Source of the DNA: DATAUD01 sp036501665 | Lineage (GTDB): Bacteria; Verrucomicrobiota; Verrucomicrobiia; Limisphaerales; Palsa-1400 | Length of the DNA stretch: 64,000 nucleotides | Assembly (NCBI GenBank): GCA_036501665.1 | Contig: DASXZW010000085.1 | Coordinates: forward strand, 11,450-75,449 | Reading direction: 5' to 3' | In this document: piece after piece, positions 16,468-25,179 of the stretch | Layout of the letters: the number at the start of each line of letters is the position of its first letter | How positions within the stretch are numbered: position 1 is the stretch's first letter | Position numbers and translations under genes: made by a program | The notes under the pieces: model-generated | Seen by the model: only the letters and a program-made list of their open reading frames with translations | Databases searched by the model: none | What the model was told of the DNA's origin: nothing

Positions 16468-18750
16468 CTATGGCGAGTCTTCGATTGGGGGGATTGATTT
16501 TATGGAAGGATTGTTGGTGTTGTAGTAATACATGTCGGATTGGCGATGCTTCTTTAATTCCCTGGCGCGCTTGTCGGCGTCTTTCGCCATTTTTTCCTCA
16601 ATCGCGGCGTTGCGATCCTCTTCGGCCTGGCGAATTTCCAACTCAGCTTGTTTGACGCCGGAAAGTTTGTTGCGCTCGATTGTCGCCACAGAAGCGGCGA
16701 TCTCAGGCGTCTTCAAGACTGTGGGACGCATGAGCATGACCAGTTCGGTGCGCAGGTTTTGGAATGACCGGCTCTTGAAGAGATTTCCCAGGCCCGGAAT
16801 GTCCTTCAGCCACGGAACGCCGGTATCCGAGGTCGTGCGGCTGTCGCTGATGAAGCCGCCGAGAATAATGGTTTCACCATCACGCACGGCAACCTTCGCG
16901 CCAGCCTGGCGTTTCGTGGTGGTGGGGACGCTGCCGACTCCGGCGATTTGCACGCCGGGTCCCAGTTGCTCCACGTCCGCCTGGATGTCCATGACCACGA
17001 GGCCTTCGGGATTTATCAATGGCAACACCTGCAAATGAATGCCGACCTCCAATTGGGTGTATTGTGAACTTGGGCCTGCGCCGTAGCCGTAATTGTAAGT
17101 GCCCGTGACGTAAGGGACCGTATTGCCGATGAACAAATCGGCGGGCACGGCGTGGGATGTTTGAATTCGCGGGCGGGAGAGGACATTGACGCGGCTATCT
17201 CCAGCGACAGCTTCAAGAACCACGTTGAGGTCGTTGCCGAACTTGGCAAAGTAACTGAAGCCTCCCGGAAGGTTAGCCAACGTCGAACCGCTGGGAACGG
17301 CTGTGTTGGCCACGCCGTTGCTGCTGGCCGTCGATCCGTTCAGAAAGCCGGAGGCGGCGCTGCTCAAGCTGTTCAAACCGCCCAGTCCGGAAAACGAACT
17401 TTTCTGGTTTTGGGTGAGATAACTGACTCCTGTGCTTTGAGTCCCCGTCAAGTTGATTTCCATGACAATTGCGTCGATCAACACCTGTGACAGCACGACA
17501 TCCAGCTTCGCAATGATGGATTTAATCATCTTCATGTCGTCGTCGTTGGCGAAAACTAGAAGGGAATTGGTCCGTTCATCGGCAATGATCTTGGTCTGGC
17601 CGAAGAGTTGAAACTGCCCCGCGCCGGCGGCGTTTTGGACGATTTTTTGGAGGTTATTTTGGAATGCGCTGCGCGCGCCGGTTGCCTGGGAATTGATGCC
17701 TCCTCCTCCGCCGAAGCTTGATTGACCGGGTTGGCCGGAATAACCACCGACGCCGCCGTTTACGCCGTTGCCGGTATTTCCAAAACCGTTCCGACCGCTG
17801 GCTCCATTGCCGCCAAAACTGGTCGCGCCTGAGCTGCTCTTGCCGACAGACGTTCCACCGCTGGCGCCCAATGCGCTCAAGGCCGACGCAATGTCGCTTG
17901 CGAGAGCGTATTTGATCGGGATAACTTCCGGTTTGATGCTCAGCGGCGTCAGGATATCGATGCGATGAATCATTTCCATCATGCGACCGACATTTTCCGC
18001 GTAATCCCGCAAGATGACGGTCTGTGTGCTCGGCAGCGCGATGATCGTGTTCGGCAGTGTCGAAGCGAATGGCTTGAGAATTTGGACGAGGTCTTCCACC
18101 GAGGTGTATTTTACCTGGACGATCTGCGTTACGAATTTGCCCGCGAGCGGCAGGTTGGTGCTCAAGGAAAACGATCCACCGGCGCTTCCCGCCGAGGGCG
18201 AAGGAATGACTTTGGCGAATTTGTCCCCAATCGGAACCACGGAGATTCCATTCATGGCCAGGACCGTTTCCAGGGCAACGATTGCTTCTGTCTTGGTCAA
18301 GGGGCTTTCGGTTTTGAGTGTGACGGTGGCTGTGGCCGGAATGGCCTCTGGTCCGCCGCCCATCAACAAAGTGCGCCCCACCAAAGGAGCGTAAACGTCA
18401 CTGAGCAATTGCGGGACTGGCACCGCTGGAAAATCATAAATGATGTCGGCTTTATTGTCATCAAAGTCAGCACTGTTTGTTGACGTTGCAGCGAGCGGGT
18501 TTTTCAAATCAGGCGTGGACGCAGATTTTGCGACAGTGGGTGATGGAGGAGCCGTCGGCGTAGTATGGGGCACTGGCGGACCGACTGGCGCGCGCGTTGG
18601 CGATGTGTTTATCGGGGTCTGGACGCGGCGAGAGGGGATTTGGACCTGGGCGACCTGCCAGCCATTGGGGGAATTAAGATCTGTCTCCGCGCCCACGCCG
18701 CCCGCAAGGGCGAAGAGCAGGCATAAAGAGATCAAGTTTTTTAAGCTCAT
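16468..18750 (-). CDS. gspD: Type II secretion system secretin GspD
   Basis: A 760-residue outer-membrane secretin. It has a signal peptide (NLISLCLLFALAGGVGA), a Pro/Thr-rich linker (residues ~35-85), N-domain repeats including YTSVEDLVQILKPF, a Gly/Ser-rich insert at ~320-375 (GASGRNGFGNTGNGVNGG), and the conserved secretin core with VLSRPRIQTSH, VAVRDGETIILGGFI and VPWLKDIPGLGNLF. The C-terminal tail is charged (QAEEDRNAAIEEKMAKDADK). It would form the multimeric exit pore. It is the last gene of a minus-strand operon E-L-M-D; the 30-bp gap from the M-like gene fits co-transcription. Confidence 0.93.
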   Translation of the reverse strand: MSLKNLISLCLLFALAGGVGAETDLNSPNGWQVAQVQIPSRRVQTPINTSPTRAPVGPPVPHTTPTAPPSPTVAKSASTPDLKNPLAATSTNSADFDDNKADIIYDFPAVPVPQLLSDVYAPLVGRTLLMGGGPEAIPATATVTLKTESPLTKTEAIVALETVLAMNGISVVPIGDKFAKVIPSPSAGSAGGSFSLSTNLPLAGKFVTQIVQVKYTSVEDLVQILKPFASTLPNTIIALPSTQTVILRDYAENVGRMMEMIHRIDILTPLSIKPEVIPIKYALASDIASALSALGASGGTSVGKSSSGATSFGGNGASGRNGFGNTGNGVNGGVGGYSGQPGQSSFGGGGGINSQATGARSAFQNNLQKIVQNAAGAGQFQLFGQTKIIADERTNSLLVFANDDDMKMIKSIIAKLDVVLSQVLIDAIVMEINLTGTQSTGVSYLTQNQKSSFSGLGGLNSLSSAASGFLNGSTASSNGVANTAVPSGSTLANLPGGFSYFAKFGNDLNVVLEAVAGDSRVNVLSRPRIQTSHAVPADLFIGNTVPYVTGTYNYGYGAGPSSQYTQLEVGIHLQVLPLINPEGLVVMDIQADVEQLGPGVQIAGVGSVPTTTKRQAGAKVAVRDGETIILGGFISDSRTTSDTGVPWLKDIPGLGNLFKSRSFQNLRTELVMLMRPTVLKTPEIAASVATIERNKLSGVKQAELEIRQAEEDRNAAIEEKMAKDADKRARELKKHRQSDMYYYNTNNPSIKSIPPIEDSP

Positions 18751-18780
18751 AAAAATATTAGAAAGGCGTGTTGCGGTCCG

Positions 18781-19539
18781 TCATCTTTTTGGCGGCGTGA
18801 AAATTGTATGCGGAGCCAGACCTGGCGGGCGGGAGCCTCGTTGGTTGGGCGGAACCGCGCCGGGTTTTGCTGGCGGAGGTTTCGCGCCAGCTCTGTTAGT
18901 AGTCAGCGACTGCTGGACATTGGACCTGGCGGGCTTGGTACCGGCAGATGGCTTGGACACGGCGGACTTTGCCGCAGCGGGGGGCGGTTTTTTGAAATTG
19001 GCGATGAAGGTCACCGCGCCCTTGAGCCGGTAACGGTTTTGGTCCTGCGGGCCAAGATCGATTTCGCTGACGCGAATCATCGCGGGGTCGTTGCCGATGT
19101 TGTAGAGAAAATTGATGAGCTGCGGCTCCTGACTGTCAAATGTAATTCTCGCCGTTTCTCTTTCAAAGAATTCGTTGGTTTGCGGCCCGGCTGAACCGGG
19201 AATATAATTGGCGACGTTGACACCGGCCTTGTGCGCCTGGTTGATGATCGTGCTCTGCAATTGGATTTGCACGTCGGCCACTCCCGCGCCTTCCTGGCGA
19301 ACCAGTTTTGCGAGCTGCTTTTGCAAACCGTTGGTGGGGTTTGTGTCGAGGGCGATCTCCTTGTTGAATTTTTCAATGTCGGAGCGCATTGCCGCAAGCT
19401 GCTTCTGAAGCTTTCCCCATTCGCTGAAATGCGGCCAGACGAAGAGCAGGTTGAGCACGACAATCAGCACCATCCCAATGCCGACGACGATGCGGCGTTC
19501 CTGGGGCGTCAAATTGAGTTGTTCGAGCGTGTTGTTCAC
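18781..19539 (-). CDS. GspM/PilO-like inner-membrane assembly protein
   Basis: A 252-residue bitopic protein: short cytoplasmic N terminus, one transmembrane helix (IVVGIGMVLIVVLNLLFVW, residues ~17-36), a coiled coil (WGKLQKQLAAMRSDIEKFNKE) and a periplasmic ferredoxin-like region with FLYNIGNDPAMIRVSEIDL. The last ~80 residues are Pro/Ala/Lys-rich and disordered. This architecture matches PilO/GspM, which anchors the ATPase platform. Its start overlaps the GspL-like stop by 4 bp. Sequence identity to either family is low, so the name rests on architecture and position. Confidence 0.7.
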   Translation of the reverse strand: MNNTLEQLNLTPQERRIVVGIGMVLIVVLNLLFVWPHFSEWGKLQKQLAAMRSDIEKFNKEIALDTNPTNGLQKQLAKLVRQEGAGVADVQIQLQSTIINQAHKAGVNVANYIPGSAGPQTNEFFERETARITFDSQEPQLINFLYNIGNDPAMIRVSEIDLGPQDQNRYRLKGAVTFIANFKKPPPAAAKSAVSKPSAGTKPARSNVQQSLTTNRAGAKPPPAKPGAVPPNQRGSRPPGLAPHTIFTPPKR

Positions 19540-20915
19540 GGCTCGGCCTCCGTAAGCTGGCAGTTAAAACGCCAGGTGGTATTCGCGCCTTTTGTCTCTG
19601 TGGTTGGCGGCGAAACTTCTGAAAACAGCGGTTGATCCGCCCGGTTCGGATTTGGGATGCGGCGAAGCTCTTCGTTGAACTTGCCCAGCAAATCTGAGTC
19701 TCCAGCCTCCTCATTCACTGCGGAGCCGTTCAGCTCAAATTTGCCGCGTTGAAAATAAATGTGGTCGATGGTCACGTTGTCGGGCAGGTGTTCCGCCACA
19801 GCCTTGAGGCAATCGAGCGCCTTGTATTTGAGTTCCTGGCGGTCAACAAGAATCTTGATCTGCTCGGCATCTTTCAAGGCGTTGGTGTAACTGCCGCTGA
19901 TGCTGGTGAGGTCGTGTTTGACCCGGTCGTATTTCAGTTTGAGCACGTAAAGCGCGCCGAAGTAGATGAGCACGCCGACGATATACGCGCTCAGGAGGGC
20001 AACCAATCCCCGCATCCAAAGTCCGTCGATGAATCGTTGGCGGTAACGGAGGGCAAAATCCGCGGGCAAGAGACTGATCACAGCGCCGGTCTCCGAATAA
20101 CGCTTCGCGGCCAACGCCGCCAACTTCTGAGGCTCTGCGGTTGGATGAAGTTTCAACGGATAGCCTGAGTCGCGAAAGATCGGCTCCCAGAAACGCGTTT
20201 CTTCGGGGCCGGAGACCAGATGGATCGTTGGCGCTTCGGAAAGCCAGCCTTCCAGTTCCCCTGCCCACGCGATTTGTTCGAGTTGCGTTTTGAGTTGCGC
20301 GCCGCGCTCGGGTCCGTTTTTCAACAGGACAAGAGTGAGGTTTTGCACGGTGCCGCCATACCACCATGCGGTAAGGACGGCTTCGTTTTCGCCGCCTGGA
20401 AAAACCCAGACGCCGTCCTCGTGGATATTCGCGGCGATTAGCTGGTCCAGCGCAGGCGTGTCCAATCGGTCGGCCAGATAACCTTCTTTTTCCAATTGGC
20501 CGAGGAATTCCTCCACAGCGGAGTGGGCTGCAATGACGACGATGACTGTCTGGAGGGCGTCTGCCTTCTCCACGGGGCGAGGCAGCAGATAGTAACTCCA
20601 AACCATCTGGCCCACCGGCAGAGGCGAAAGCTTTTCCAATTGCAACTCAATCATCTGGCCGATTTCCGCGGCGTCGGAAGGCGGCAGATGGATGACGCGG
20701 AGAAATACTCTGTCCGCGGGAAGCCATGCGATATTGAGTTTGCGGCGGAAAACGGATTGCCAGTCCTTCGCGGCCATTCCCGAAGGAATGCCTTCGTCGA
20801 GAAGCAGCGTTTTTTCGGCGTGAATGGCGTAATGATCGCCGCTTGGCGCGAGCTGCCATATCCGGCGTCCACTGACGCTGGTTTGAAGAACGTTGACGAT
20901 TTGCCAGCGAGCCAT
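19536..20915 (-). CDS. GspL-like protein (PilM-PilN type fusion)
   Basis: A 459-residue protein from ATG 20915, which overlaps the gspE stop by one base (TGATG). The first ~310 residues form a cytoplasmic actin-like domain of the PilM/GspL type (QMIELQLEKLSPLPVGQMVW). One transmembrane helix (RGLVALLSAYIVGVLIYFGALY) follows, then a periplasmic PilN-like domain with CLKAVAEHLPDNVTIDHIYF. It would link the ATPase to the inner-membrane platform. Combining the PilM and PilN halves in one chain is the GspL layout. The extension to 20933 is unlikely because of the overlap geometry. Confidence 0.78.
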   Translation of the reverse strand: MARWQIVNVLQTSVSGRRIWQLAPSGDHYAIHAEKTLLLDEGIPSGMAAKDWQSVFRRKLNIAWLPADRVFLRVIHLPPSDAAEIGQMIELQLEKLSPLPVGQMVWSYYLLPRPVEKADALQTVIVVIAAHSAVEEFLGQLEKEGYLADRLDTPALDQLIAANIHEDGVWVFPGGENEAVLTAWWYGGTVQNLTLVLLKNGPERGAQLKTQLEQIAWAGELEGWLSEAPTIHLVSGPEETRFWEPIFRDSGYPLKLHPTAEPQKLAALAAKRYSETGAVISLLPADFALRYRQRFIDGLWMRGLVALLSAYIVGVLIYFGALYVLKLKYDRVKHDLTSISGSYTNALKDAEQIKILVDRQELKYKALDCLKAVAEHLPDNVTIDHIYFQRGKFELNGSAVNEEAGDSDLLGKFNEELRRIPNPNRADQPLFSEVSPPTTETKGANTTWRFNCQLTEAEP

Positions 20916-22669
20916 CAGGAACCTTTCGGCCACGCCGGAGACTTTGAGTCCTCGATCAGCGACTTGAGGTGTTCCTCGGTTTGGGTGACGCGGAGAACTT
21001 CTTCAATGGTTGTCCTGGTTTCGATGACTTTTTTCCAGCCATCGTCGCGGAGAGTGTGCATGCCGTTTTCAATTCCCTTTTGAGCAATGACCGAGGCGGT
21101 GGCGCGGTTCAGGATGAGCGAGCGGAGCTCTTCATCAATGAACAACAATTCGTAAATTCCCTGCCGACCCTGGTATCCGAATTGCCGGCATTCCTCGCAA
21201 CCTGCGCCTTTGCAGAACCTCGTGGTTGCAATCTGGTCTTCTGGAAAACCGATGCGTTTCAAGTAAGGTAACTCCATCTTTTGCTCGGTTTTGCATTTTG
21301 GGCAAATGGTTCGCACTAGGCGTTGCGCCAGCACGGCTTCGACTGAGGAAGCCACGAGGAACGGCTCGATGCCCATGTCGATCAAGCGCGTAAAAGCGCT
21401 GGGGGCGTCGTTGGTGTGGAGTGTGCTGAACACCAAGTGACCGGTGAGCGCGGCGCGGATGGCGATTTCCGCCGTCTCAAGGTCGCGAATTTCCCCGACC
21501 ATGATGACGTTCGGGTCCTGCCGCAAAATGTGCCGCAGCCCCATTGCGAAAGTCAGCCCAATGTCCGACCGGACGGCGATCTGGTTGATTCCCTTGAGTT
21601 CATACTCCACCGGCTCTTCGATGGTGATGATTCGTTTCGTCACCGAATTGATCGTGCTCAGAAACGCGTAGAGCGAGGTCGATTTGCCGGAACCGGTCGG
21701 GCCCGTCACTAGGAAAATGCCGTGCGGCTTGATGATGATTTCGCGGATGCGGGATTCCTCCTGCATCGCGAATCCGAGCTTGTCCAGGCTGAGGAAAATT
21801 TTACCGCGAGTCAACAATCGCAACGAGACGCTTTCGCCGTACACCGTCGGCACGGTTGAAACGCGAATGTCGATTTCCTCGCCCTTGATGCGGACGTTGA
21901 TGCGGCCGTCCTGCGGAAGGCGTTTCTCGGCAATGTTCATGCCGGACATGACTTTGATGCGCGAAATCAGCGAAGCCTGGAAGCGCTTCAATTGCGGCGG
22001 CATTGGCGTCTGGTGCAGAATGCCGTCGATGCGGTAGCGGATGCGCAATTCGTCTTCGGCGGGTTCAAAATGAATGTCCGTCGCGCGGTCTTTGTAGGCT
22101 TCCCAAATAATCTGATTGACGAAGCGGATGACGCTGGCTTCCTGGTTGTCCTCGGTGATTTCCTTGTCTTCAGCCAGGACGTCGAGGTCGTCGTCGTCCT
22201 TGGAAATCTCATCGAGCGTTTCAGCGCCGACGCCGTAAAACTTTTTGAGCGATTTCTCAATTTCCGCGCGCGGAGTCAACGCGAACTGGACTGGCACGCG
22301 GGCATCGAACTGAACGGCCCCGAGCATTGCGGCATCGAACGGATTGCTGACAACGACGTGGAGTTGGCCGTCCTTGAGGGCGATCGGAAGAACGAAATAT
22401 TGGAACGCGACCTTGGTGGAAATTTTCTTGCGCGCTTCGGGGGAAACTTCGGTCTTGGAGAGTTCGACGTACGGCCAGCCCAGGGCTTTGGCCAATTCCT
22501 GCAAAAATACGTCTTCAGTATTGCCTTTTTCTCGCGCGATGAATGAAAGCAGGGTTTCCTGCGAGCCTCCTTCCACGGCGACACGCCAGGCCTTGTTCCA
22601 GTCGTCAAACTGGCGCGGGGTGGCCAGGTTGTTCCTGTCCAGCAATGTTTTAATTGAGGCGATGGCCAT
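20915..22669 (-). CDS. gspE: Type II secretion/type IV pilus assembly ATPase GspE
   Basis: A 584-residue hexameric ATPase from ATG 22669. The N-terminal MshEN/N1E-like domain (residues ~30-150) contains ALGWPYVELSKTEVSP. The core has Walker A GPTGSGKSTSLYAF (about residue 320), the Asp box ITIEEPVEYEL, Walker B DPNVIMVGEIRDLETAEIA and the His box TGHLVFSTLHTNDAP. The zinc motif has four cysteines (CPKC and CKGAGCEEC, ~460-500). It powers pseudopilus assembly. It heads the operon; no gspF or pseudopilin gene (gspG-K) is nearby, so these must lie elsewhere. Confidence 0.95.
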   Translation of the reverse strand: MAIASIKTLLDRNNLATPRQFDDWNKAWRVAVEGGSQETLLSFIAREKGNTEDVFLQELAKALGWPYVELSKTEVSPEARKKISTKVAFQYFVLPIALKDGQLHVVVSNPFDAAMLGAVQFDARVPVQFALTPRAEIEKSLKKFYGVGAETLDEISKDDDDLDVLAEDKEITEDNQEASVIRFVNQIIWEAYKDRATDIHFEPAEDELRIRYRIDGILHQTPMPPQLKRFQASLISRIKVMSGMNIAEKRLPQDGRINVRIKGEEIDIRVSTVPTVYGESVSLRLLTRGKIFLSLDKLGFAMQEESRIREIIIKPHGIFLVTGPTGSGKSTSLYAFLSTINSVTKRIITIEEPVEYELKGINQIAVRSDIGLTFAMGLRHILRQDPNVIMVGEIRDLETAEIAIRAALTGHLVFSTLHTNDAPSAFTRLIDMGIEPFLVASSVEAVLAQRLVRTICPKCKTEQKMELPYLKRIGFPEDQIATTRFCKGAGCEECRQFGYQGRQGIYELLFIDEELRSLILNRATASVIAQKGIENGMHTLRDDGWKKVIETRTTIEEVLRVTQTEEHLKSLIEDSKSPAWPKGS

Positions 22670-22778
22670 AATCAGCGTTGCACAGTCTTTGAACAAAGGA
22701 GGATAGGAAAAGTTTCGCCAAGGTCAAAGGATTTACAGGAAGACTATTGGTGTTGTCTGGTTTCCCTTTTGTTCCCTC

Positions 22779-22865
22779 TTAATCATAATCGTAATCTTAA
22801 TCTTAATCCTGATCTCTTCGGGGCCGGAAGATTAGGATTATGATTACGATTAAGATTAGGAATCC
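22779..22865. repeat. Large imperfect inverted repeat of TAATCN hexamers
   Basis: The left arm (22779-22812) is TAATCATAATCGTAATCT and its continuation. The right arm (22831-22861) is its approximate reverse complement, GATTAGGATTATGATTACGA and onward. The spacer CTCTTCGGGGCCGGAAG itself contains a small stem. It lies between the adh stop and the gspE start and could form a long hairpin that ends adh transcription. Confidence 0.7.
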
Positions 22866-22872
22866 AAGAAAA

Positions 22873-23892
22873 CTAATCGCCCATTGTCAGCACGACTCGG
22901 AAACGGGCTTTGCCGCTCATCATTCGGTCGTAGGCTTCGGCAACTCGTTCCAGCGGATAGACTTCATTCATGGAGCGAACGCCGCTGAGGACACTGAACT
23001 TTAGCGTGTCCTGCGAATCCGCCGCGGTGCCGGAATACCAGCCTTTTATCGCACGTTGAGCGTTGATCAGAACGATAGGCGATACTTGCATCGACTGATC
23101 CGCGCCGATGACGATGAGCGTCCCGTTCACTCCCAAACCCGCAATCGTCGCGCTCATTGCGTCGCCGTTGGTGACGGTGGCCAGGACGATTTTGGCTCCG
23201 CCCATTTTCGTCAACTCCACGGCAGGGTCTTGCGTCTGGCTGTCGATGTAGTCGTGCGCGCCCAATTTTCGGGCCAGCTCGGCTTTTTCTGAGCCACGGG
23301 CGATTCCGACGGTCCTGAAACCCATTTTCACCGCGTATTGAACTCCGAGATGGCCAAGGCCGCCCAGGCCCAGCACGGCGACGAGATCACCGGCGCGGGC
23401 GCCTGAGTTGCGCAGGGCGTTGTAAGTTGTAATTCCCGCGCACATCAGCGGGCCGGCCTCGACGGGTGACAATTCTTCCGGGACCAAAGCCACCGCGATG
23501 GCAGGGGCAAGCATGTGGGTTGCATAACCGCCATCAAACGAAATCCCGGTGATCTTAAGCGCCACTTTGCAGCCGATGAAATCGCCAGCACGGCAGGCAT
23601 CGCAGTAACCGCAATGGCCTCCATGCCAGCCAATGCCGACGCGCTGGCCTATTTTCCATTGGGTGGCTCTTTCACCGACGGCATCGACGACGCCGACGAC
23701 TTCGTGGCCCGGCACACGTGGGTATTGGATGCCCGGCCAAAGGCCGCCCTTCACGAGCGAATCGCTGTGGCAAACGCCGCAGGCCTGGACTTTGATCCGA
23801 ATCCATTCCGGTCCCGGCTCGGGCAACGGGCGTTCCACAAGTTCAAATGGACTGTCCGGTTTGGCAATTTGCGCGACTCGCATCATGGGCAT
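22873..23892 (-). CDS. Zinc-dependent alcohol dehydrogenase (AdhA/AdhP type)
   Basis: A 339-residue medium-chain dehydrogenase oxidising alcohols or reducing aldehydes with NAD(P). Catalytic zinc ligands are in CGVCHSDSLV (Cys ~38) and VPGHEVVG (His ~61, Glu ~62). The structural zinc cysteines lie in HCGYCDACRAGDFIGC. The Rossmann motif is VLGLGGLGHLGVQYA, and the third zinc-ligand cysteine is in GPLMCAGITTY. Start ATG 23892 has a good AAAGGA site 5 nt upstream. Length fits the AdhA group. The upstream 300 bp carry two REP-like hairpins. Confidence 0.92.
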   Translation of the reverse strand: MPMMRVAQIAKPDSPFELVERPLPEPGPEWIRIKVQACGVCHSDSLVKGGLWPGIQYPRVPGHEVVGVVDAVGERATQWKIGQRVGIGWHGGHCGYCDACRAGDFIGCKVALKITGISFDGGYATHMLAPAIAVALVPEELSPVEAGPLMCAGITTYNALRNSGARAGDLVAVLGLGGLGHLGVQYAVKMGFRTVGIARGSEKAELARKLGAHDYIDSQTQDPAVELTKMGGAKIVLATVTNGDAMSATIAGLGVNGTLIVIGADQSMQVSPIVLINAQRAIKGWYSGTAADSQDTLKFSVLSGVRSMNEVYPLERVAEAYDRMMSGKARFRVVLTMGD

Positions 23893-24057
23893 AAAATTCC
23901 TTTCGCATGAGATTCCTCAGTTATAGCAACCCTGCGTCCACAACCATGTCGCTTGCTTTTGGCAAAATCAAGAAGTGTCAGGGCAGGCGCATGTGAAAAA
24001 TGCACCTTATTGAAAATCGACGCCCGATGTATAGTATTGACATATGAAGATAGCCCA

Positions 24058-24112
24058 GCATCGCGAGCGATGCATCCTACCTCCGCGGGCGCCTCGGCGA
24101 GGCGCCCCTACC
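24058..24112 (+). repeat. Two tandem REP-like hairpins, CTACC family
   Basis: First hairpin GCATCGC-GA-GCGATGC (24058-24073), followed by ATCCTACC. Second hairpin GGGCGCCT-CGGCG-AGGCGCCC (24087-24107), followed by CTACC. Both have the hairpin-then-CTACC layout but different stems, which shows the tail is the conserved part. The rest of 23893-24193 holds no gene. Confidence 0.75.
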
Positions 24113-24193
24113 TCTAAAATTGGGTGAAGGAGTGTGGACATTGGGCGCGGACTTCCCTAAGCTCCGCCACTAAAACTTCTATCAAATATTGAA

Positions 24194-25093
24194 ATGAGTG
24201 TGCTCATCGTCGGTTCCACGGCTCTGGATTCCATTAAAACTCCCAATGCCCATAACCCGCGTCTGCTCGGCGGTTCGGCCAGCCATGCGGCGGTCGCGGC
24301 GAGCTTTTTTTCGCCGGTCAAGCTGATCGGCGTTGTCGGCGAAGATTTTCCCAAGCCATATATCGAGCTTTACCGCAAACATAAAATTGACCTGGAAGGG
24401 CTCCAGATCGTTCCCGGCAAGACGTTTCACTGGTCGGGTGAATACGAAGTCAACATGAATAATCGCCGGACGCTGTTGACTGAGCTGGGGGTGTTTGAAA
24501 CGTTCACGCCGTTGCTGCCCAAAAATGCAAGGAAAGTGCCGTTTGTCCTGCTGGCCAACATTGCTCCCGGCCTCCAGCTCCATGTGTTGAACCAGATGCA
24601 GCGCCCGAAATTCGTCGTCGCCGACACCATGGATTTGTGGCTCAACATCGCGCTGCCTGATTTGTTGAAGTTGCTCAAGCGCGTGGATGGGTTTGTTTTG
24701 AATGAGAGCGAAGCGCGCCAACTGACCCAGGAAGACAACCTCGTTCGCGCTGCCAAGAAAATTCACAAACTCGGGCCGAAACACGTCATCGTCAAAAAAG
24801 GCGAGCACGGCGCAATCCTTTCGGATCGCAACGGAATGTTCGTCGCTCCGGCGTTTCCTCTCGACGACGTTGTCGACCCAACTGGCGCGGGCGATTCTTT
24901 TGTAGGCGGTATGATGGGTTATCTGGCGACTGCCAAGGGGCCTGTCGAACGCAACCTTCGCCGCGCGATGGTGTATGGAAGTGTTGTGGCTTCATTTTGC
25001 TGTGAGGATTTTGGTTTGAAACGGACGACGCGCGCGACTCGCGCCGCTATTGATAAACGGGTGAAGGACCTCGAAAAATTGACCCGATTTTGA
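24194..25093 (+). CDS. PfkB-family sugar kinase
   Basis: A 299-residue ribokinase-like kinase. The N-terminal strand MSVLIVGSTALDSIKT is followed by LGGSASHAAVAASFF (substrate side). The nucleotide/anion-hole motif DPTGAGDSFVGGMMGYL, with the catalytic Asp, lies near residue 234, and VLNESEARQLTQED is the typical NEXE-like block. Substrate is not evident; sequences like this are often labelled sugar or adenosine kinase. It stands alone between a repeat-rich gap and two sensor kinases. Length is normal. Confidence 0.87.
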   Translation: MSVLIVGSTALDSIKTPNAHNPRLLGGSASHAAVAASFFSPVKLIGVVGEDFPKPYIELYRKHKIDLEGLQIVPGKTFHWSGEYEVNMNNRRTLLTELGVFETFTPLLPKNARKVPFVLLANIAPGLQLHVLNQMQRPKFVVADTMDLWLNIALPDLLKLLKRVDGFVLNESEARQLTQEDNLVRAAKKIHKLGPKHVIVKKGEHGAILSDRNGMFVAPAFPLDDVVDPTGAGDSFVGGMMGYLATAKGPVERNLRRAMVYGSVVASFCCEDFGLKRTTRATRAAIDKRVKDLEKLTRF

Positions 25094-25179
25094 GCGAGAA
25101 TTCCTCGGTTTTAAGATTGAACATTTCGAGGCGTTTCGTAACATTGCCGAGATTTATCGGCGTCGTCCGATAACAACCA

